Shown: positions 35,495 through 43,732, counted from the first letter of the stretch. The stretch is DNA of 64,000 nt from Litorimonas haliclonae (GCF_965138505.1 NZ_CBCSCO010000001.1:558001-622000), one strand, 5' to 3'. Made by a program: numbers and translations. Notes: generated from the letters alone by a model not told the origin.

Positions 35495-36483
35495 TAGCTT
35501 AGTTCGTCCCAATCGACGTCGTCATTTTCCGGGTTGAAGCCGAGCATTTTAAAGGCGTTTTCCATATGCTCCGGTAAAGGCGCTTGGAAAGATAGGTCTG
35601 GTTTGCCGTCGCGCGGAATTGTCAGTGACCGCGCATGAAGATGCAAAGATGTCTCAATGCCGCCCGGCAGCGGCCTGTCTGTCATATATTTTGGATCTCC
35701 TGCAATAGGCGCGCCGAGAAGCTGCATGTGGAGGCGGAGTTGGTGTGTGCGTCCGGTGAGAGGCATCATAATAACCCAAGCCGCTTTTTGTCCCGCTTGC
35801 GCTTTCACGTCATAAAGCGTTTTCGCGTGTTTACCGCCGTCCGCGCCGTGGCGAACAGGAACCATCAACTCCTTGCCTTCATGAACATTGCCAAATCGGT
35901 TGTCCAATCGGCCTTTAGCCATATAGCCTTTGATCTCCCCAGATTTGGGTTGAGGGACGCCATTTGTGATGCCCCAATAGATTTTCTGCGCCCTCCGGCT
36001 CTGAAAGGCTCGCCCGGCCCATTTTGCGCTATTAACTGACTTTGCAATCAAAAGAACCCCTGACGTGTCGCGGTCAAGACGGTGCACCAATCGGCACCCT
36101 TCCCCCAATGCCGGTAACATTCCGTCGATATGGCGGGTGGTTTTTGATCCGCCCTGAACGGCTATGCCTGTCGGTTTATTCAACGCGATCAAATCGTTAT
36201 CTTCATAGATCACGAGACTGCGTATAAACTTCTTATCGTCTTTATTGACGGGCGGTGTCTCGCTCATGTCGGACGGATCCGGCAGAGGCGGGACGCGAAT
36301 AGTCTGGCCCGCCTCAAGCCGTAAATTGCCTTTCGCGCGTTTGGCGTCCACACGAATTTGGCCTGTCCGCAGAAGTTTTTCAACACGACCATGTGGGACA
36401 TGCGGAAACTGTTTTTTGAACCAACGATCCAGGCGCGAACCTTCATCCGTTTCGGGAACAGTCAAATTATGCACACCACTCAT
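35494..36483 (-). CDS. 23S rRNA pseudouridine synthase RluC/RluD-type
   Basis: An RluA-family enzyme that isomerises uridine to pseudouridine in rRNA. An S4-like RNA-binding region covers residues 15-65 (GSRLDRWFKKQFPHVPHGRVEKLLRTGQIRVDAKRAKGN). The catalytic motif HRLDRDTSGVLLIAKS places the aspartate at 137, and TGRTHQLRLHMQLLGAPIAGDPKY follows. ATG 36483 overlaps the crcB stop (ATGA); a longer frame begins upstream. RluC is more likely than RluD given the operon partners in related genomes, but the target site cannot be fixed from sequence alone. Confidence 0.85.
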   Translation of the reverse strand: MSGVHNLTVPETDEGSRLDRWFKKQFPHVPHGRVEKLLRTGQIRVDAKRAKGNLRLEAGQTIRVPPLPDPSDMSETPPVNKDDKKFIRSLVIYEDNDLIALNKPTGIAVQGGSKTTRHIDGMLPALGEGCRLVHRLDRDTSGVLLIAKSVNSAKWAGRAFQSRRAQKIYWGITNGVPQPKSGEIKGYMAKGRLDNRFGNVHEGKELMVPVRHGADGGKHAKTLYDVKAQAGQKAAWVIMMPLTGRTHQLRLHMQLLGAPIAGDPKYMTDRPLPGGIETSLHLHARSLTIPRDGKPDLSFQAPLPEHMENAFKMLGFNPENDDVDWDELS

Positions 36484-36866
36484 GACGAAAACACCATACG
36501 AGAAATCCATAACCCCAGAGCCAAGGCGGCGATGGAGATAAAAAAGGAAGCGCCAATATACCCTAAAAAGGCTCCGAAAGCTTTTTTCTCGAGCATCAAA
36601 TAACTCTCGAGAGAAAACGCGCTAAACGTTGTGAATCCACCAAGTAGGCCAACACCCAAAAACAATCTAATGCTCTGAGCATTTTCCGCACCGCGAAAAG
36701 CTAACCACCCGACCAAGAGGCCCATGGCGGCGCTGCCGATAATATTGGCCGCCAACGTGCCCATAGGAAAGCCCGGTCCAAACTGGCGCAAACTAAACGC
36801 AGATAAACCATAACGGCCACTCGCGCCCATCGCCCCGCCAAGCGCGACCAGGAATAAATTATACAT
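36480..36866 (-). CDS. crcB: Fluoride efflux transporter CrcB/Fluc
   Basis: A 128-residue four-helix membrane protein that exports fluoride as a dual-topology dimer. The hallmarks are GGAMGASGRYGLSAF near the N-terminus and LLGGFTTFSAFSLES near 72-88, which carries the phenylalanine box. Length and helix count are standard. The gene sits between rarA and rluC; no fluoride riboswitch is visible upstream. Confidence 0.93.
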   Translation of the reverse strand: MYNLFLVALGGAMGASGRYGLSAFSLRQFGPGFPMGTLAANIIGSAAMGLLVGWLAFRGAENAQSIRLFLGVGLLGGFTTFSAFSLESYLMLEKKAFGAFLGYIGASFFISIAALALGLWISRMVFSS

Positions 36867-36950
36867 GGTGAACTCTCATGACTTTCACATAGACGCCTGC
36901 GCTATGAATGGCAAAGAAAAGGAATTTTTGTTCTCAGCAGAATTCCCTAA

Positions 36951-38192
36951 TTATCCTGACTTTGCTTTTCGAATATCCCGCCATTTGGTTAGGCGGTTTT
37001 TAATGTCACTCTCATTTCCGTCGCCCTTTGGGTTATAGATATCCACACGTCCCATCCCATCCGGAAAATAATCCTGCCCGGAAAAGCCTTCGGGTGTATC
37101 CGGGTCATACTGATAACCGTCTCCATACCCCAAATCTTTCATGAGCGCCGTCGGCGCGTTCAGAATATGGGCCGGCGGTGAAAGTGAGCCCGTCTCATTC
37201 GCCAGTCTTTGAGCGGCCTTGAACGCCGAATAAACCGCATTGGATTTTGGCGCGGACGCTAGATGCACCACGGTTTGCGCCAGAGCTAATTCGCCTTCCG
37301 GCGTACCAAGAAGCTGATAGGCGGAAAGGGACGCCATCGCCGCCGGAAGCGCCGAAGTGTCAGCAAGACCGATATCTTCACTTGCCATCCTCACGAGACG
37401 CCGAGCAATATAAATCGGATCCTCGCCGCTTGAGAGCATTCTCGCCAGCCAATATAGAGCGGCATCAGGGTCAGACCCCCTTACCGATTTATGTAGAGCA
37501 GAAATTAAGTTATAGTGCTGTTCGCCGCCCTTGTCGTAGTGGGCGCGCCGCTTTTGGAGTATTTGGGCGACGCCCTTTTCGTCAAATTCAGTCTGGCCGG
37601 AATAATCAAATAAAATCTCAGCAAGACTTAACGCATAACGGCCGTCGCCATCGGCCATATCTCTAAGAGCTTGCCGCCCCTCTTCCGTAACAGGCAGTGA
37701 TTTATTTAAATGCGTTTCGGCCCGTTTCAGCAGCCCGTCAATCGCGTCCTTGTCGAGACGTTTTAATACATAAACTTGGGCTCTGGAAAGCAAGGCGCTA
37801 TTGAGTTCAAAACTTGGATTTTCAGTGGTCGCGCCGATTAGCGTAATCGTGCCATTCTCCACATAAGGAAGAAATCCATCTTGCTGAGCTTTGTTAAAGC
37901 GGTGGATTTCGTCGACAAAAAGAAGCGTTCCGCGTCCTGTACTTCTCCGCGCTTTTGCCGCTTCAAAGACTTTGCGTAAATCCGCAACGCCTGAGAAAAC
38001 GGCCGAGAGCTGGACAAATTCCATATCGGCATGATCGGCGATGATACGGGCCAGCGTCGTCTTTCCAACGCCGGGCGGCCCCCATAAAATAAGGGAGCTG
38101 AGCCGTCCACTGGCGAGCATTCGAGCAAGTGGCGCCTCTTTGGAGAGTAGATGGTCCTGCCCAATAACTTCGGACAGGGTCACAGGGCGCAA
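36951..38192 (-). CDS. rarA: Replication-associated recombination protein RarA (MgsA)
   Basis: A AAA+ ATPase acting at stalled replication forks. Walker A WGPPGVGKTT is near residue 37, Walker B FVDEIHRFNK near 92, and the C-terminal half contains the MgsA tetramerisation region (RGSDPDAALYWLARMLSSGEDPIYIARRLVRMASEDIG). The usual N-terminal ~20 residues are encoded upstream (DLFSSAGLEKAAPRPLADQ, 38193-38249) in the same frame, but between them and the degP stop there is no ATG, GTG or TTG; the first canonical start is the TTG at 38192. The true start may be a rare codon such as ATC at 38255. Confidence 0.9.
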   Translation of the reverse strand: MRPVTLSEVIGQDHLLSKEAPLARMLASGRLSSLILWGPPGVGKTTLARIIADHADMEFVQLSAVFSGVADLRKVFEAAKARRSTGRGTLLFVDEIHRFNKAQQDGFLPYVENGTITLIGATTENPSFELNSALLSRAQVYVLKRLDKDAIDGLLKRAETHLNKSLPVTEEGRQALRDMADGDGRYALSLAEILFDYSGQTEFDEKGVAQILQKRRAHYDKGGEQHYNLISALHKSVRGSDPDAALYWLARMLSSGEDPIYIARRLVRMASEDIGLADTSALPAAMASLSAYQLLGTPEGELALAQTVVHLASAPKSNAVYSAFKAAQRLANETGSLSPPAHILNAPTALMKDLGYGDGYQYDPDTPEGFSGQDYFPDGMGRVDIYNPKGDGNESDIKNRLTKWRDIRKAKSG

Positions 38193-38258
38193 TTGATCCG
38201 CGAGCGGGCGCGGCGCCGCTTTTTCTAAACCCGCAGATGAAAATAAATCGGAGATAAC

Positions 38259-39698
38259 TTATGGCTCGCGCGGGAGATATCGGGTCGGAAGAACGCCAAT
38301 TCGGCCATTGCGGTCGATAGACAGCTTCCACCCTTCGTCAGCCTCAACCGTCTCGAGAAGCGATTCAAACTGCCGGGTTGAAGTAATGTCTTCGTCATTT
38401 AACCCAATCAGAAAATCACCTGGTCTTAGGCGGTTATAATTCGCCGCGCTACCGCGTTCGATTTTCAAAACCATGACACCCGAAATAAAGGGGTCAAAGC
38501 CAAGCTCTTCTCCAAGTGCTGGGCTCATATTTACGATGGTGGCCCCATCAAATGGGTTCATACCTTGAATTTTACGCTCGTCTCTTTCGGGCGATTCCTG
38601 CGGAATATCAGTTTCAACATTCACTGTCCGCTCTGAACCTTCCCGGAAATAGCGAATGGCCACCTCTTCGCCTTTACGCAGCGTCGCAAGCTTAAACCGA
38701 AGACCGCTATCATCATTTATCGGGGTGCCGTCCACGGAAAGAATAACGTCGCCTTTTTCAAGCCCGGCTCTATCGGCAGGGCCTTGCGGCAAAATTTCAT
38801 TTATGACCGCGCCTTTTGAACGATCCAACCCCAAAGCGGAGGCCATGGTCGCATCCACAGCATTTGTACGCGCGCCAATCCACGGACGAACAATTCGCCC
38901 TTCGGAGAGCGCGCTGTCTACAGCCCGGCTGACAAGTTCTGACGGGATTGCAAAGCCGATCCCATTAGACCCACCAGAACGAGAAAATATCGCCGTATTT
39001 ACCCCGACAAGTTCGCCGGAAAGATCAACCAGAGCTCCGCCTGAATTTCCCGGATTCACGGCAGCATCTGTTTGAATAAACGAAGATAAATCGGTCACAT
39101 TTGTTCGCCCCAAAGCCGAAACTATACCGCTCGTCACGGTTTGCCCGACACCGAAGGGGTTCCCAATGGCCAGAACAATATCCCCAATTTCAAGATCATC
39201 ACTTTGGCTTTGTATCGCGAGCGCTGGAAGGCGCTCTCCATTTGTTTCAACCCTCAAGACCGCAACATCAATTTCTTCATCCTGAGCCACAATCTCGGCC
39301 GGGAATTCCCGTCGGTCATTCAAAACGACTTTCAACTCATCCGCGCCTTTGACGACGTGGGCGTTGGTAACAATTATCCCGTTCGAGCGAACGATTACGC
39401 CTGACCCCAAAGAGCTCTCTACTCGTTCCTGCGGCGCGCGCTGCATTCCAAACATACGTTCAAAAAAATCGGCGCCGCTACGCGTTCTCACGGTCCGAGA
39501 CGTATACACATTAACGACTGCCGGAGCCGTTTGCTTGACGACAGGGGCGTAGGACAATTGAACCTGTAATTGCGACTCCGGAACAATCCGTTCAGGTGGG
39601 CCGTCTAGGAACTGGGCTTGTGCCGCACTTCCGAACAATCCAGGGGCAATGACGCAAGCACTTGCGAGAAGAGAGAGAAATGTCTTTTTCATGCTCAT
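38259..39698 (-). CDS. degP: Periplasmic serine endoprotease DegP/HtrA (Do family)
   Basis: A 479-residue periplasmic protease/chaperone. Signal peptide about 1-28 (MSMKKTFLSLLASACVIAPGLFGSAAQA). Catalytic triad residues His114 (VTNAHVV), Asp144 (DVAVLRV) and Ser219 (NPGNSGGALV). Two PDZ regions follow from about 250, with IGLNDEDITSTRQFESLLE in the second. I chose ATG 39698, with ATG 39692 as an alternative. The stop is followed in frame by the rarA coding sequence. Confidence 0.94.
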   Translation of the reverse strand: MSMKKTFLSLLASACVIAPGLFGSAAQAQFLDGPPERIVPESQLQVQLSYAPVVKQTAPAVVNVYTSRTVRTRSGADFFERMFGMQRAPQERVESSLGSGVIVRSNGIIVTNAHVVKGADELKVVLNDRREFPAEIVAQDEEIDVAVLRVETNGERLPALAIQSQSDDLEIGDIVLAIGNPFGVGQTVTSGIVSALGRTNVTDLSSFIQTDAAVNPGNSGGALVDLSGELVGVNTAIFSRSGGSNGIGFAIPSELVSRAVDSALSEGRIVRPWIGARTNAVDATMASALGLDRSKGAVINEILPQGPADRAGLEKGDVILSVDGTPINDDSGLRFKLATLRKGEEVAIRYFREGSERTVNVETDIPQESPERDERKIQGMNPFDGATIVNMSPALGEELGFDPFISGVMVLKIERGSAANYNRLRPGDFLIGLNDEDITSTRQFESLLETVEADEGWKLSIDRNGRIGVLPTRYLPREP

Positions 39699-39804
39699 AC
39701 AAATAGGACGGACCTTGGCAATAACCAAGCCCCGCCCGCATTTATGAGGAATTATTTAAGTTCCAGATGTAAATTCAATTTGCCTTTAAACAGTAATTCG
39801 TAAT

Positions 39805-40887
39805 TTACTCGCTGGCTTTTTCTTTGTTTTTTAAACGCAGCTGCGCGTCCTCCAAAGCTTTTCGCGCTTTTGTAAGCTCTTTGCGAGTTTGTTTCAGCTC
39901 TTGTTCCGAGTCCTCCAGACTATCAATATCCTTGAGCATAGACTCCACAGACTCGAGCATGGTCTTGGCGGCGGCCAATTTAGCTTCCGCCATTTGCCCC
40001 TCTCCGTCCGTTATGAAAAAGCGGTTCTTATCATTCATTTTGAGATGGAGAGGCGCTTTCCCGTCCAGCAACTTACTGTCGGAAAAGATAAAACTCCGAG
40101 CCACCGATACATCTCCGTCTTCATTTTTAAACCCCGGCGGAAGAGGAGGCTCCGGTGGTTCGGGCATTTCGCCGTTCCAAACGAACACCTTGGCATGCTC
40201 GGACTCCAGCGCTTTTAATTCGTCCAGGCTCTCGACCCTTTCGAGCATTTTCTCGATTTTGAGTTTTTCCGATGCCTCTAAACCTTCCAGGTCAGAAAGC
40301 GATTCCAGGTCTTCCAAATTCGAAAGTACTTTCAACCCTTCCAATCTCTTCAGATTTTCCAACTTCGCCAATTCCGGAAACCGTAACATCCTGACCTGAC
40401 CTTTTGAGCCCAAGGCAATATGTTTTCCGGAATTAAATTTTAGCTGATTGTCCTCTCCAACTGAAAATGCCCAAGACTTGGATTTCTTGGCGTCTTCAAG
40501 ATTAAAACCCTCAATCTCGGAGGCCTCGACCTTCCGCTTGTTTCCATCTTCGTCAAATTCGTAAGCTTCGAATTCATCGCCATTGATTTCGATTTCATAG
40601 TGCTTCTTGATTTCGTTGCCGTCATCATCGGTTTTGTGAATTTTAATTACAGATTTGTTGCTGTTCGTCGTCACCACGGTGTCTTCGAGCGTATTTTCCG
40701 GATGGCTCTCGGCGATTGTCAGCGGGGCTGATATCGTCGCGACGCCGAGGATCAACGCGGCTGTTGCCCCCTTTGCCCATGTGTTACTCACTTTCGGGCT
40801 CGCCAAAGTTTCCAGTCGATCCGCTAACGGGTGGGCCATGCCCAGCGCCAAGGGGTGGGACATACCCAAATCAAACCATTTCGTCAT
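39805..40887 (-). CDS. Unrecognised membrane protein with Leu-x-x repeats (M56/BlaI operon)
   Basis: A 360-residue protein of unknown function. Start ATG 40887 has AGGAG ten bases upstream. A duplicated LGM[SA]HPLA motif lies at residues 7-22, one hydrophobic helix at about 38-58, and an acidic region at 80-160. From Leu173 to Leu203 every third residue is leucine (11 in a row), then a proline-rich linker (250-262), a predicted beta region, and a charged coiled coil from about 310 to 360. It overlaps the upstream M56 peptidase gene by 17 bases, so it is probably cotranslated and may be its substrate or partner. Confidence 0.75.
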   Translation of the reverse strand: MTKWFDLGMSHPLALGMAHPLADRLETLASPKVSNTWAKGATAALILGVATISAPLTIAESHPENTLEDTVVTTNSNKSVIKIHKTDDDGNEIKKHYEIEINGDEFEAYEFDEDGNKRKVEASEIEGFNLEDAKKSKSWAFSVGEDNQLKFNSGKHIALGSKGQVRMLRFPELAKLENLKRLEGLKVLSNLEDLESLSDLEGLEASEKLKIEKMLERVESLDELKALESEHAKVFVWNGEMPEPPEPPLPPGFKNEDGDVSVARSFIFSDSKLLDGKAPLHLKMNDKNRFFITDGEGQMAEAKLAAAKTMLESVESMLKDIDSLEDSEQELKQTRKELTKARKALEDAQLRLKNKEKASE

Positions 40888-41815
40888 TTTTGTCTCCTTT
40901 TGAAAAATCTTCCATCGGATCTGGCTCATACAAAGCTAGGCCGAGAGGGGATTGTTGACCGGACTGTGTCGATGTTCTTGCTGCGTGGACCAGTGTCTGC
41001 GCGTAGGAATGGGTGGCGTCGCCTCCGCCTGTTCTGGCGACAACCGCTGCGTCGCAAGCAGCCTCTTGATCAATGCGCATTTTGTTTGCCGCGTAATGGA
41101 CTAGCGGATTAGGCAAGAACAGCGCGCGAAAGCCGAGCACAATAAGAGCGACCCAGAGATCGCCGCGTTTGATATGCGACATCTCATGCACGAGGGCGAA
41201 AATCTGTTGCTGACGATTAAACCGAGATTCAAAATCCTGCGGCAGCAATATCAGAGGGCGGGTCAAACCCGTCACCATCGGGCCCGAGACGGCGCGGCTC
41301 AACCGAATAGTCGGGAGCCTGCGTAGGCCTGTCACCTCTCCGGCGCTCTTAATGTTTGACGAGAGTTGGTCAGAAACAGGGGTCGAGTTTGTCCGCATAT
41401 GCGCCATGAAAACGCGTTGCCGAACAAGCTGAAATCCGAACCATATGATTGCGACGCTCAGCCAGATAACGGTAATAACGGTCCAGATTGAAGGGATGGA
41501 CATATGCGAAGACGTCTCTGCGAAAGTGTTCGGGTCTACGGTAAAGGTTGGCAGAGTCTCGGACGGCATGTTGCGAAAGACCGGTTCCGACGTTGGGCCC
41601 AGTGGTTCAAAGTTTTCCGGCGCGGGACGGCGCAGAAATGGCACGGTCACGGTTGGCATAAGGAGGCGTAAAGCGGGCAGCAACCAAAGAGCATAGGCCG
41701 CCCCCGCCCCAAAATAGCGCGCAAACGGGCGCCGGATAATCAGCACCAGTCCGATCAAGAAACTGACTACCAGCCCCGTCTGCAACCCCCAATCTGCCAC
41801 ATCTGCCAAGGTCAT
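40871..41815 (-). CDS. M56 family (BlaR1-like) membrane metallopeptidase
   Basis: A 314-residue integral membrane peptidase. Helices lie near 14-34, 36-57, 107-132 and 219-236. The zinc motif HEMSH is at 210-214, with the third ligand Glu241 in QEAACDAAV. It lacks the C-terminal penicillin-binding sensor of true BlaR1, so the signal is unknown. It overlaps BlaI by four bases (ATGA) and is followed by the Leu-repeat protein, an M56-BlaI arrangement common in proteobacteria. Confidence 0.88.
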   Translation of the reverse strand: MTLADVADWGLQTGLVVSFLIGLVLIIRRPFARYFGAGAAYALWLLPALRLLMPTVTVPFLRRPAPENFEPLGPTSEPVFRNMPSETLPTFTVDPNTFAETSSHMSIPSIWTVITVIWLSVAIIWFGFQLVRQRVFMAHMRTNSTPVSDQLSSNIKSAGEVTGLRRLPTIRLSRAVSGPMVTGLTRPLILLPQDFESRFNRQQQIFALVHEMSHIKRGDLWVALIVLGFRALFLPNPLVHYAANKMRIDQEAACDAAVVARTGGGDATHSYAQTLVHAARTSTQSGQQSPLGLALYEPDPMEDFSKGDKNDEMV

Positions 41816-42180
41816 TTTTTTAACCTCGCCAGAAGGGCTTCAAGCTCTTGAATATCGGTATCGCTCAAGCCGTCTCCTTGAGCGAGATGTGCCACGAGCG
41901 GCGCAGCGCGACCGCCAAATAAACGCTCCGACAGACTTTTGGCGGCGTGAGAGGCGTAGGTTTCTTTGGCAATCAGCGGCGTATATAAATAACGCCGGCC
42001 ATCGGCCTCAGTGGACAAGGCGCCCTTTTCGACCAGACGCGAGAGGAGCGTCTTAACCGTTCGACTGCTCCAGTCTTTATCATTGTCCAATCGTTCGACA
42101 ACATCGCTCGCGGCCATTGGGCTTTTTTCCCAAAGGACGTTCATAATGTCGAGTTCAGATTGTGATATCCGCTGAGCCAT
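41812..42180 (-). CDS. BlaI/MecI family winged-helix repressor
   Basis: A 122-residue repressor. The DNA-binding winged helix covers about residues 5-70 (ISQSELDIMNVLWEKSPMAASDVVERL and SSRTVKTLLSRLVEKGALSTEADGR). The C-terminal helices dimerise. In this family the partner M56 protease cleaves the repressor after a signal. Two operator-like sequences lie immediately upstream. Confidence 0.9.
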   Translation of the reverse strand: MAQRISQSELDIMNVLWEKSPMAASDVVERLDNDKDWSSRTVKTLLSRLVEKGALSTEADGRRYLYTPLIAKETYASHAAKSLSERLFGGRAAPLVAHLAQGDGLSDTDIQELEALLARLKK

Positions 42181-42193
42181 AACTTCCCTATCA

Positions 42194-42232
42194 ATTACGT
42201 TTGTAATCGATAAGGTTGATTACATTTGTGGT
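42194..42232. promoter_or_regulatory. Two BlaI-type operators
   Basis: ATTACGTTTGTAAT (42194-42207) and ATTACATTTGTGGT (42219-42232) share the TACA-nn-TGTA-like core of BlaI/MecI operators and are spaced 25 bases apart, about two helical turns and a half. They lie just before the repressor start, which fits autoregulation. Confidence 0.65.
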
Positions 42233-42256
42233 CAATAGAAAATTTGACGCCGCAAA

Positions 42257-42730
42257 TTAATTTCCGGACAGGCTTTTGGACTCAGTTTTTAAAACGGCGG
42301 CGTAAGGAAGTCCAAGAAATATCGGATCAAGGTATCTATCGCGGCCGGTCGCTTCCCAGTCCGGGACGTTTTTAATACAAAACCTTGTGGCCGCCGGAGG
42401 CTCACCTTGCGCTTCTCGTCTGGTTTCGACCTCTTGGAAATTTTCGATTTCAGCCAAAGTCGCCGCCGCGCCGGCCTGACATTTGGCGATGGTTTCAGGA
42501 GGGGTTTCGTCGGCAATCTGTGCGAATTCTGATCTTGTATAAGCTTTGTAAGCTACACTCACTTTCGGGCCAGAAAGATATTTCACCAAGATCATGCGGC
42601 GGTAATCAGGGTTATCCGAGGGAAGAGACTCTATGAGCAAGACAGGGCTGCTATTTGGGGACTGCGCCGCCGCTTCGCCCGCTCCAAACAGAGCGGCGCT
42701 CATTAAGGCAGATAAGAAAATAGCTTTCAT
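42257..42730 (-). CDS. Secreted hypothetical protein
   Basis: A 157-residue protein with a signal peptide at about 1-22 (MKAIFLSALMSAALFGAGEAAA). The mature part has two cysteines (around 92 and 127) that could pair. AGGAGG precedes the ATG by ten bases. No domain is recognised. It lies on the far side of the BlaI operators in the same strand, so it may share their regulation. Confidence 0.65.
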   Translation of the reverse strand: MKAIFLSALMSAALFGAGEAAAQSPNSSPVLLIESLPSDNPDYRRMILVKYLSGPKVSVAYKAYTRSEFAQIADETPPETIAKCQAGAAATLAEIENFQEVETRREAQGEPPAATRFCIKNVPDWEATGRDRYLDPIFLGLPYAAVLKTESKSLSGN

Positions 42731-42832
42731 CTTGATCACACCTCCTTGTTCCGTTCCGGGATAATAGCAAAAGCCCGGCCCGTTCCTAGTCACTCAATAC
42801 AGTTAGGCGCGTGAAAGGGTTTCACTCTATTT

Positions 42833-42886
42833 CTGTCAGTTCCGCACGTAGCTAAGCGAAAATGCGTGCGCTCTGCGGAATGACAG
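42833..42886. repeat. Imperfect inverted repeat
   Basis: CTGTCAGTTCCGCACG at 42833-42848 pairs with the inverted CGTGCG...TCTGCGGAATGACAG ending at 42886, a stem typical of dispersed palindromic elements in alphaproteobacteria. A related segment with GGTAGCTAAAGCTCTGCGG occurs around 43128-43146. Confidence 0.6.
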
Positions 42887-42943
42887 GATAAATTCAAATT
42901 GTGCATCGCTCATGCGCTTTCACCCACTTGCCATTTGATCATT

Positions 42944-42980
42944 CGAACGCGGCACCGCGAAGCGGGGTTAGTGAGGATGC
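42944..42980. repeat. 37-bp direct repeat, copy 1
   Basis: A 37-base unit beginning CGAACGCGGCACCGCG and ending GTTAGTGAGGATGC. A second copy at 43180-43216 differs at one position. The distance between copies is 236 bases. No coding sense was found. Confidence 0.8.
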
Positions 42981-43179
42981 AACCGCAATTTCTGAATTGT
43001 GCATCACCCACACCTTTCGTCCGACTCGCAATCCAGTGCAGAGCCTTTCTCAGGGTTTCCAATAAAGTGGACAGCCCGCAGAGCTTCGGCTCCTACCGGA
43101 GACCGAAAAATATAAAAATGTTTCGCAGGTAGCTAAAGCTCTGCGGCAGCGATTTTCTAATGGAACGGCCTTGACCATC

Positions 43180-43216
43180 CGAACGCGGCACCGCGCAGCG
43201 GGGTTAGTGAGGATGC
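43180..43216. repeat. 37-bp direct repeat, copy 2
   Basis: Second copy of the unit at 42944-42980, 36 of 37 bases identical. Two copies only, with no regular spacing, so it is not a CRISPR array. Confidence 0.8.
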
Positions 43217-43272
43217 GAGGATATTACTTATGTACTGCAACTATCCGCCACCTTCGGTGTCGGCGCTGCATT

Positions 43273-43297
43273 GTAATCAATCCCCCGGATTGATTAC
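43273..43297. repeat. Perfect 11-bp stem-loop
   Basis: GTAATCAATCC, a CCC loop, then GGATTGATTAC form a perfect hairpin with a 3-base loop. There is no T-tract, so it is not a clear terminator. Confidence 0.7.
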
Positions 43298-43573
43298 GGA
43301 CATTGCGCGTCTCCGACAGTCGCGCTCACCGGGTTTATTTCAGCCCGACACTGCACGGTACGGCAGGCTAACACATTCCACCAGGCCCGGCACAATCAGA
43401 TGTGTCACCACCCGATGCTCAACCTCGCTGTCCCCTGAACCAGAACCTGACGCGTTCCTGTCCGTGTTCAGAAGAACGAGCTTAGAATATCATGGATTTG
43501 TAGGGTGAGGACGGAGTTTTTAATTAGATTTATGAAACAAGGGGATAGCGAAAAATAAACATGGATTGTTTTT

Positions 43574-43718
43574 CCTCCACCGCGAAAGCGGGGGAGGTGT
43601 CCGATAGGACGGAGGGGGTGCAGCGCGTCTGCGCTGCCTAAAGATTCTTTCCACTTTAACGCTTCGCCTACCCCCTCCGACCCCTTCGGGGCCACCTCCC
43701 CCGCCCCGGCGGTGGAGG
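43574..43718. repeat. Long imperfect inverted repeat, MITE-like
   Basis: CCTCCACCGCGAAAGCGGGG at 43574 and its inverted counterpart CCCCGCCCCGGCGGTGGAGG ending at 43718 are arms of about 47-50 bases, near 80% alike, around a centre containing CAGCGCGTCTGCGCTG. It resembles small non-autonomous dispersed repeats; no transposase is present. Confidence 0.7.
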
Positions 43719-43732
43719 GAGTCTCTTTTTAG

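Noticed and set aside
36867..36950. Fluoride riboswitch upstream of crcB
   Set aside because: The conserved riboswitch blocks are not seen in the short gap before crcB, and the gene follows rarA in the same run.
42944..43216. CRISPR array
   Set aside because: Only two repeat copies separated by 199 bases of unlike sequence, no regular spacers and no cas genes.
43230..43508. 92-codon plus-strand ORF in the repeat cluster
   Set aside because: Overlaps a perfect hairpin, odd composition, no domain.
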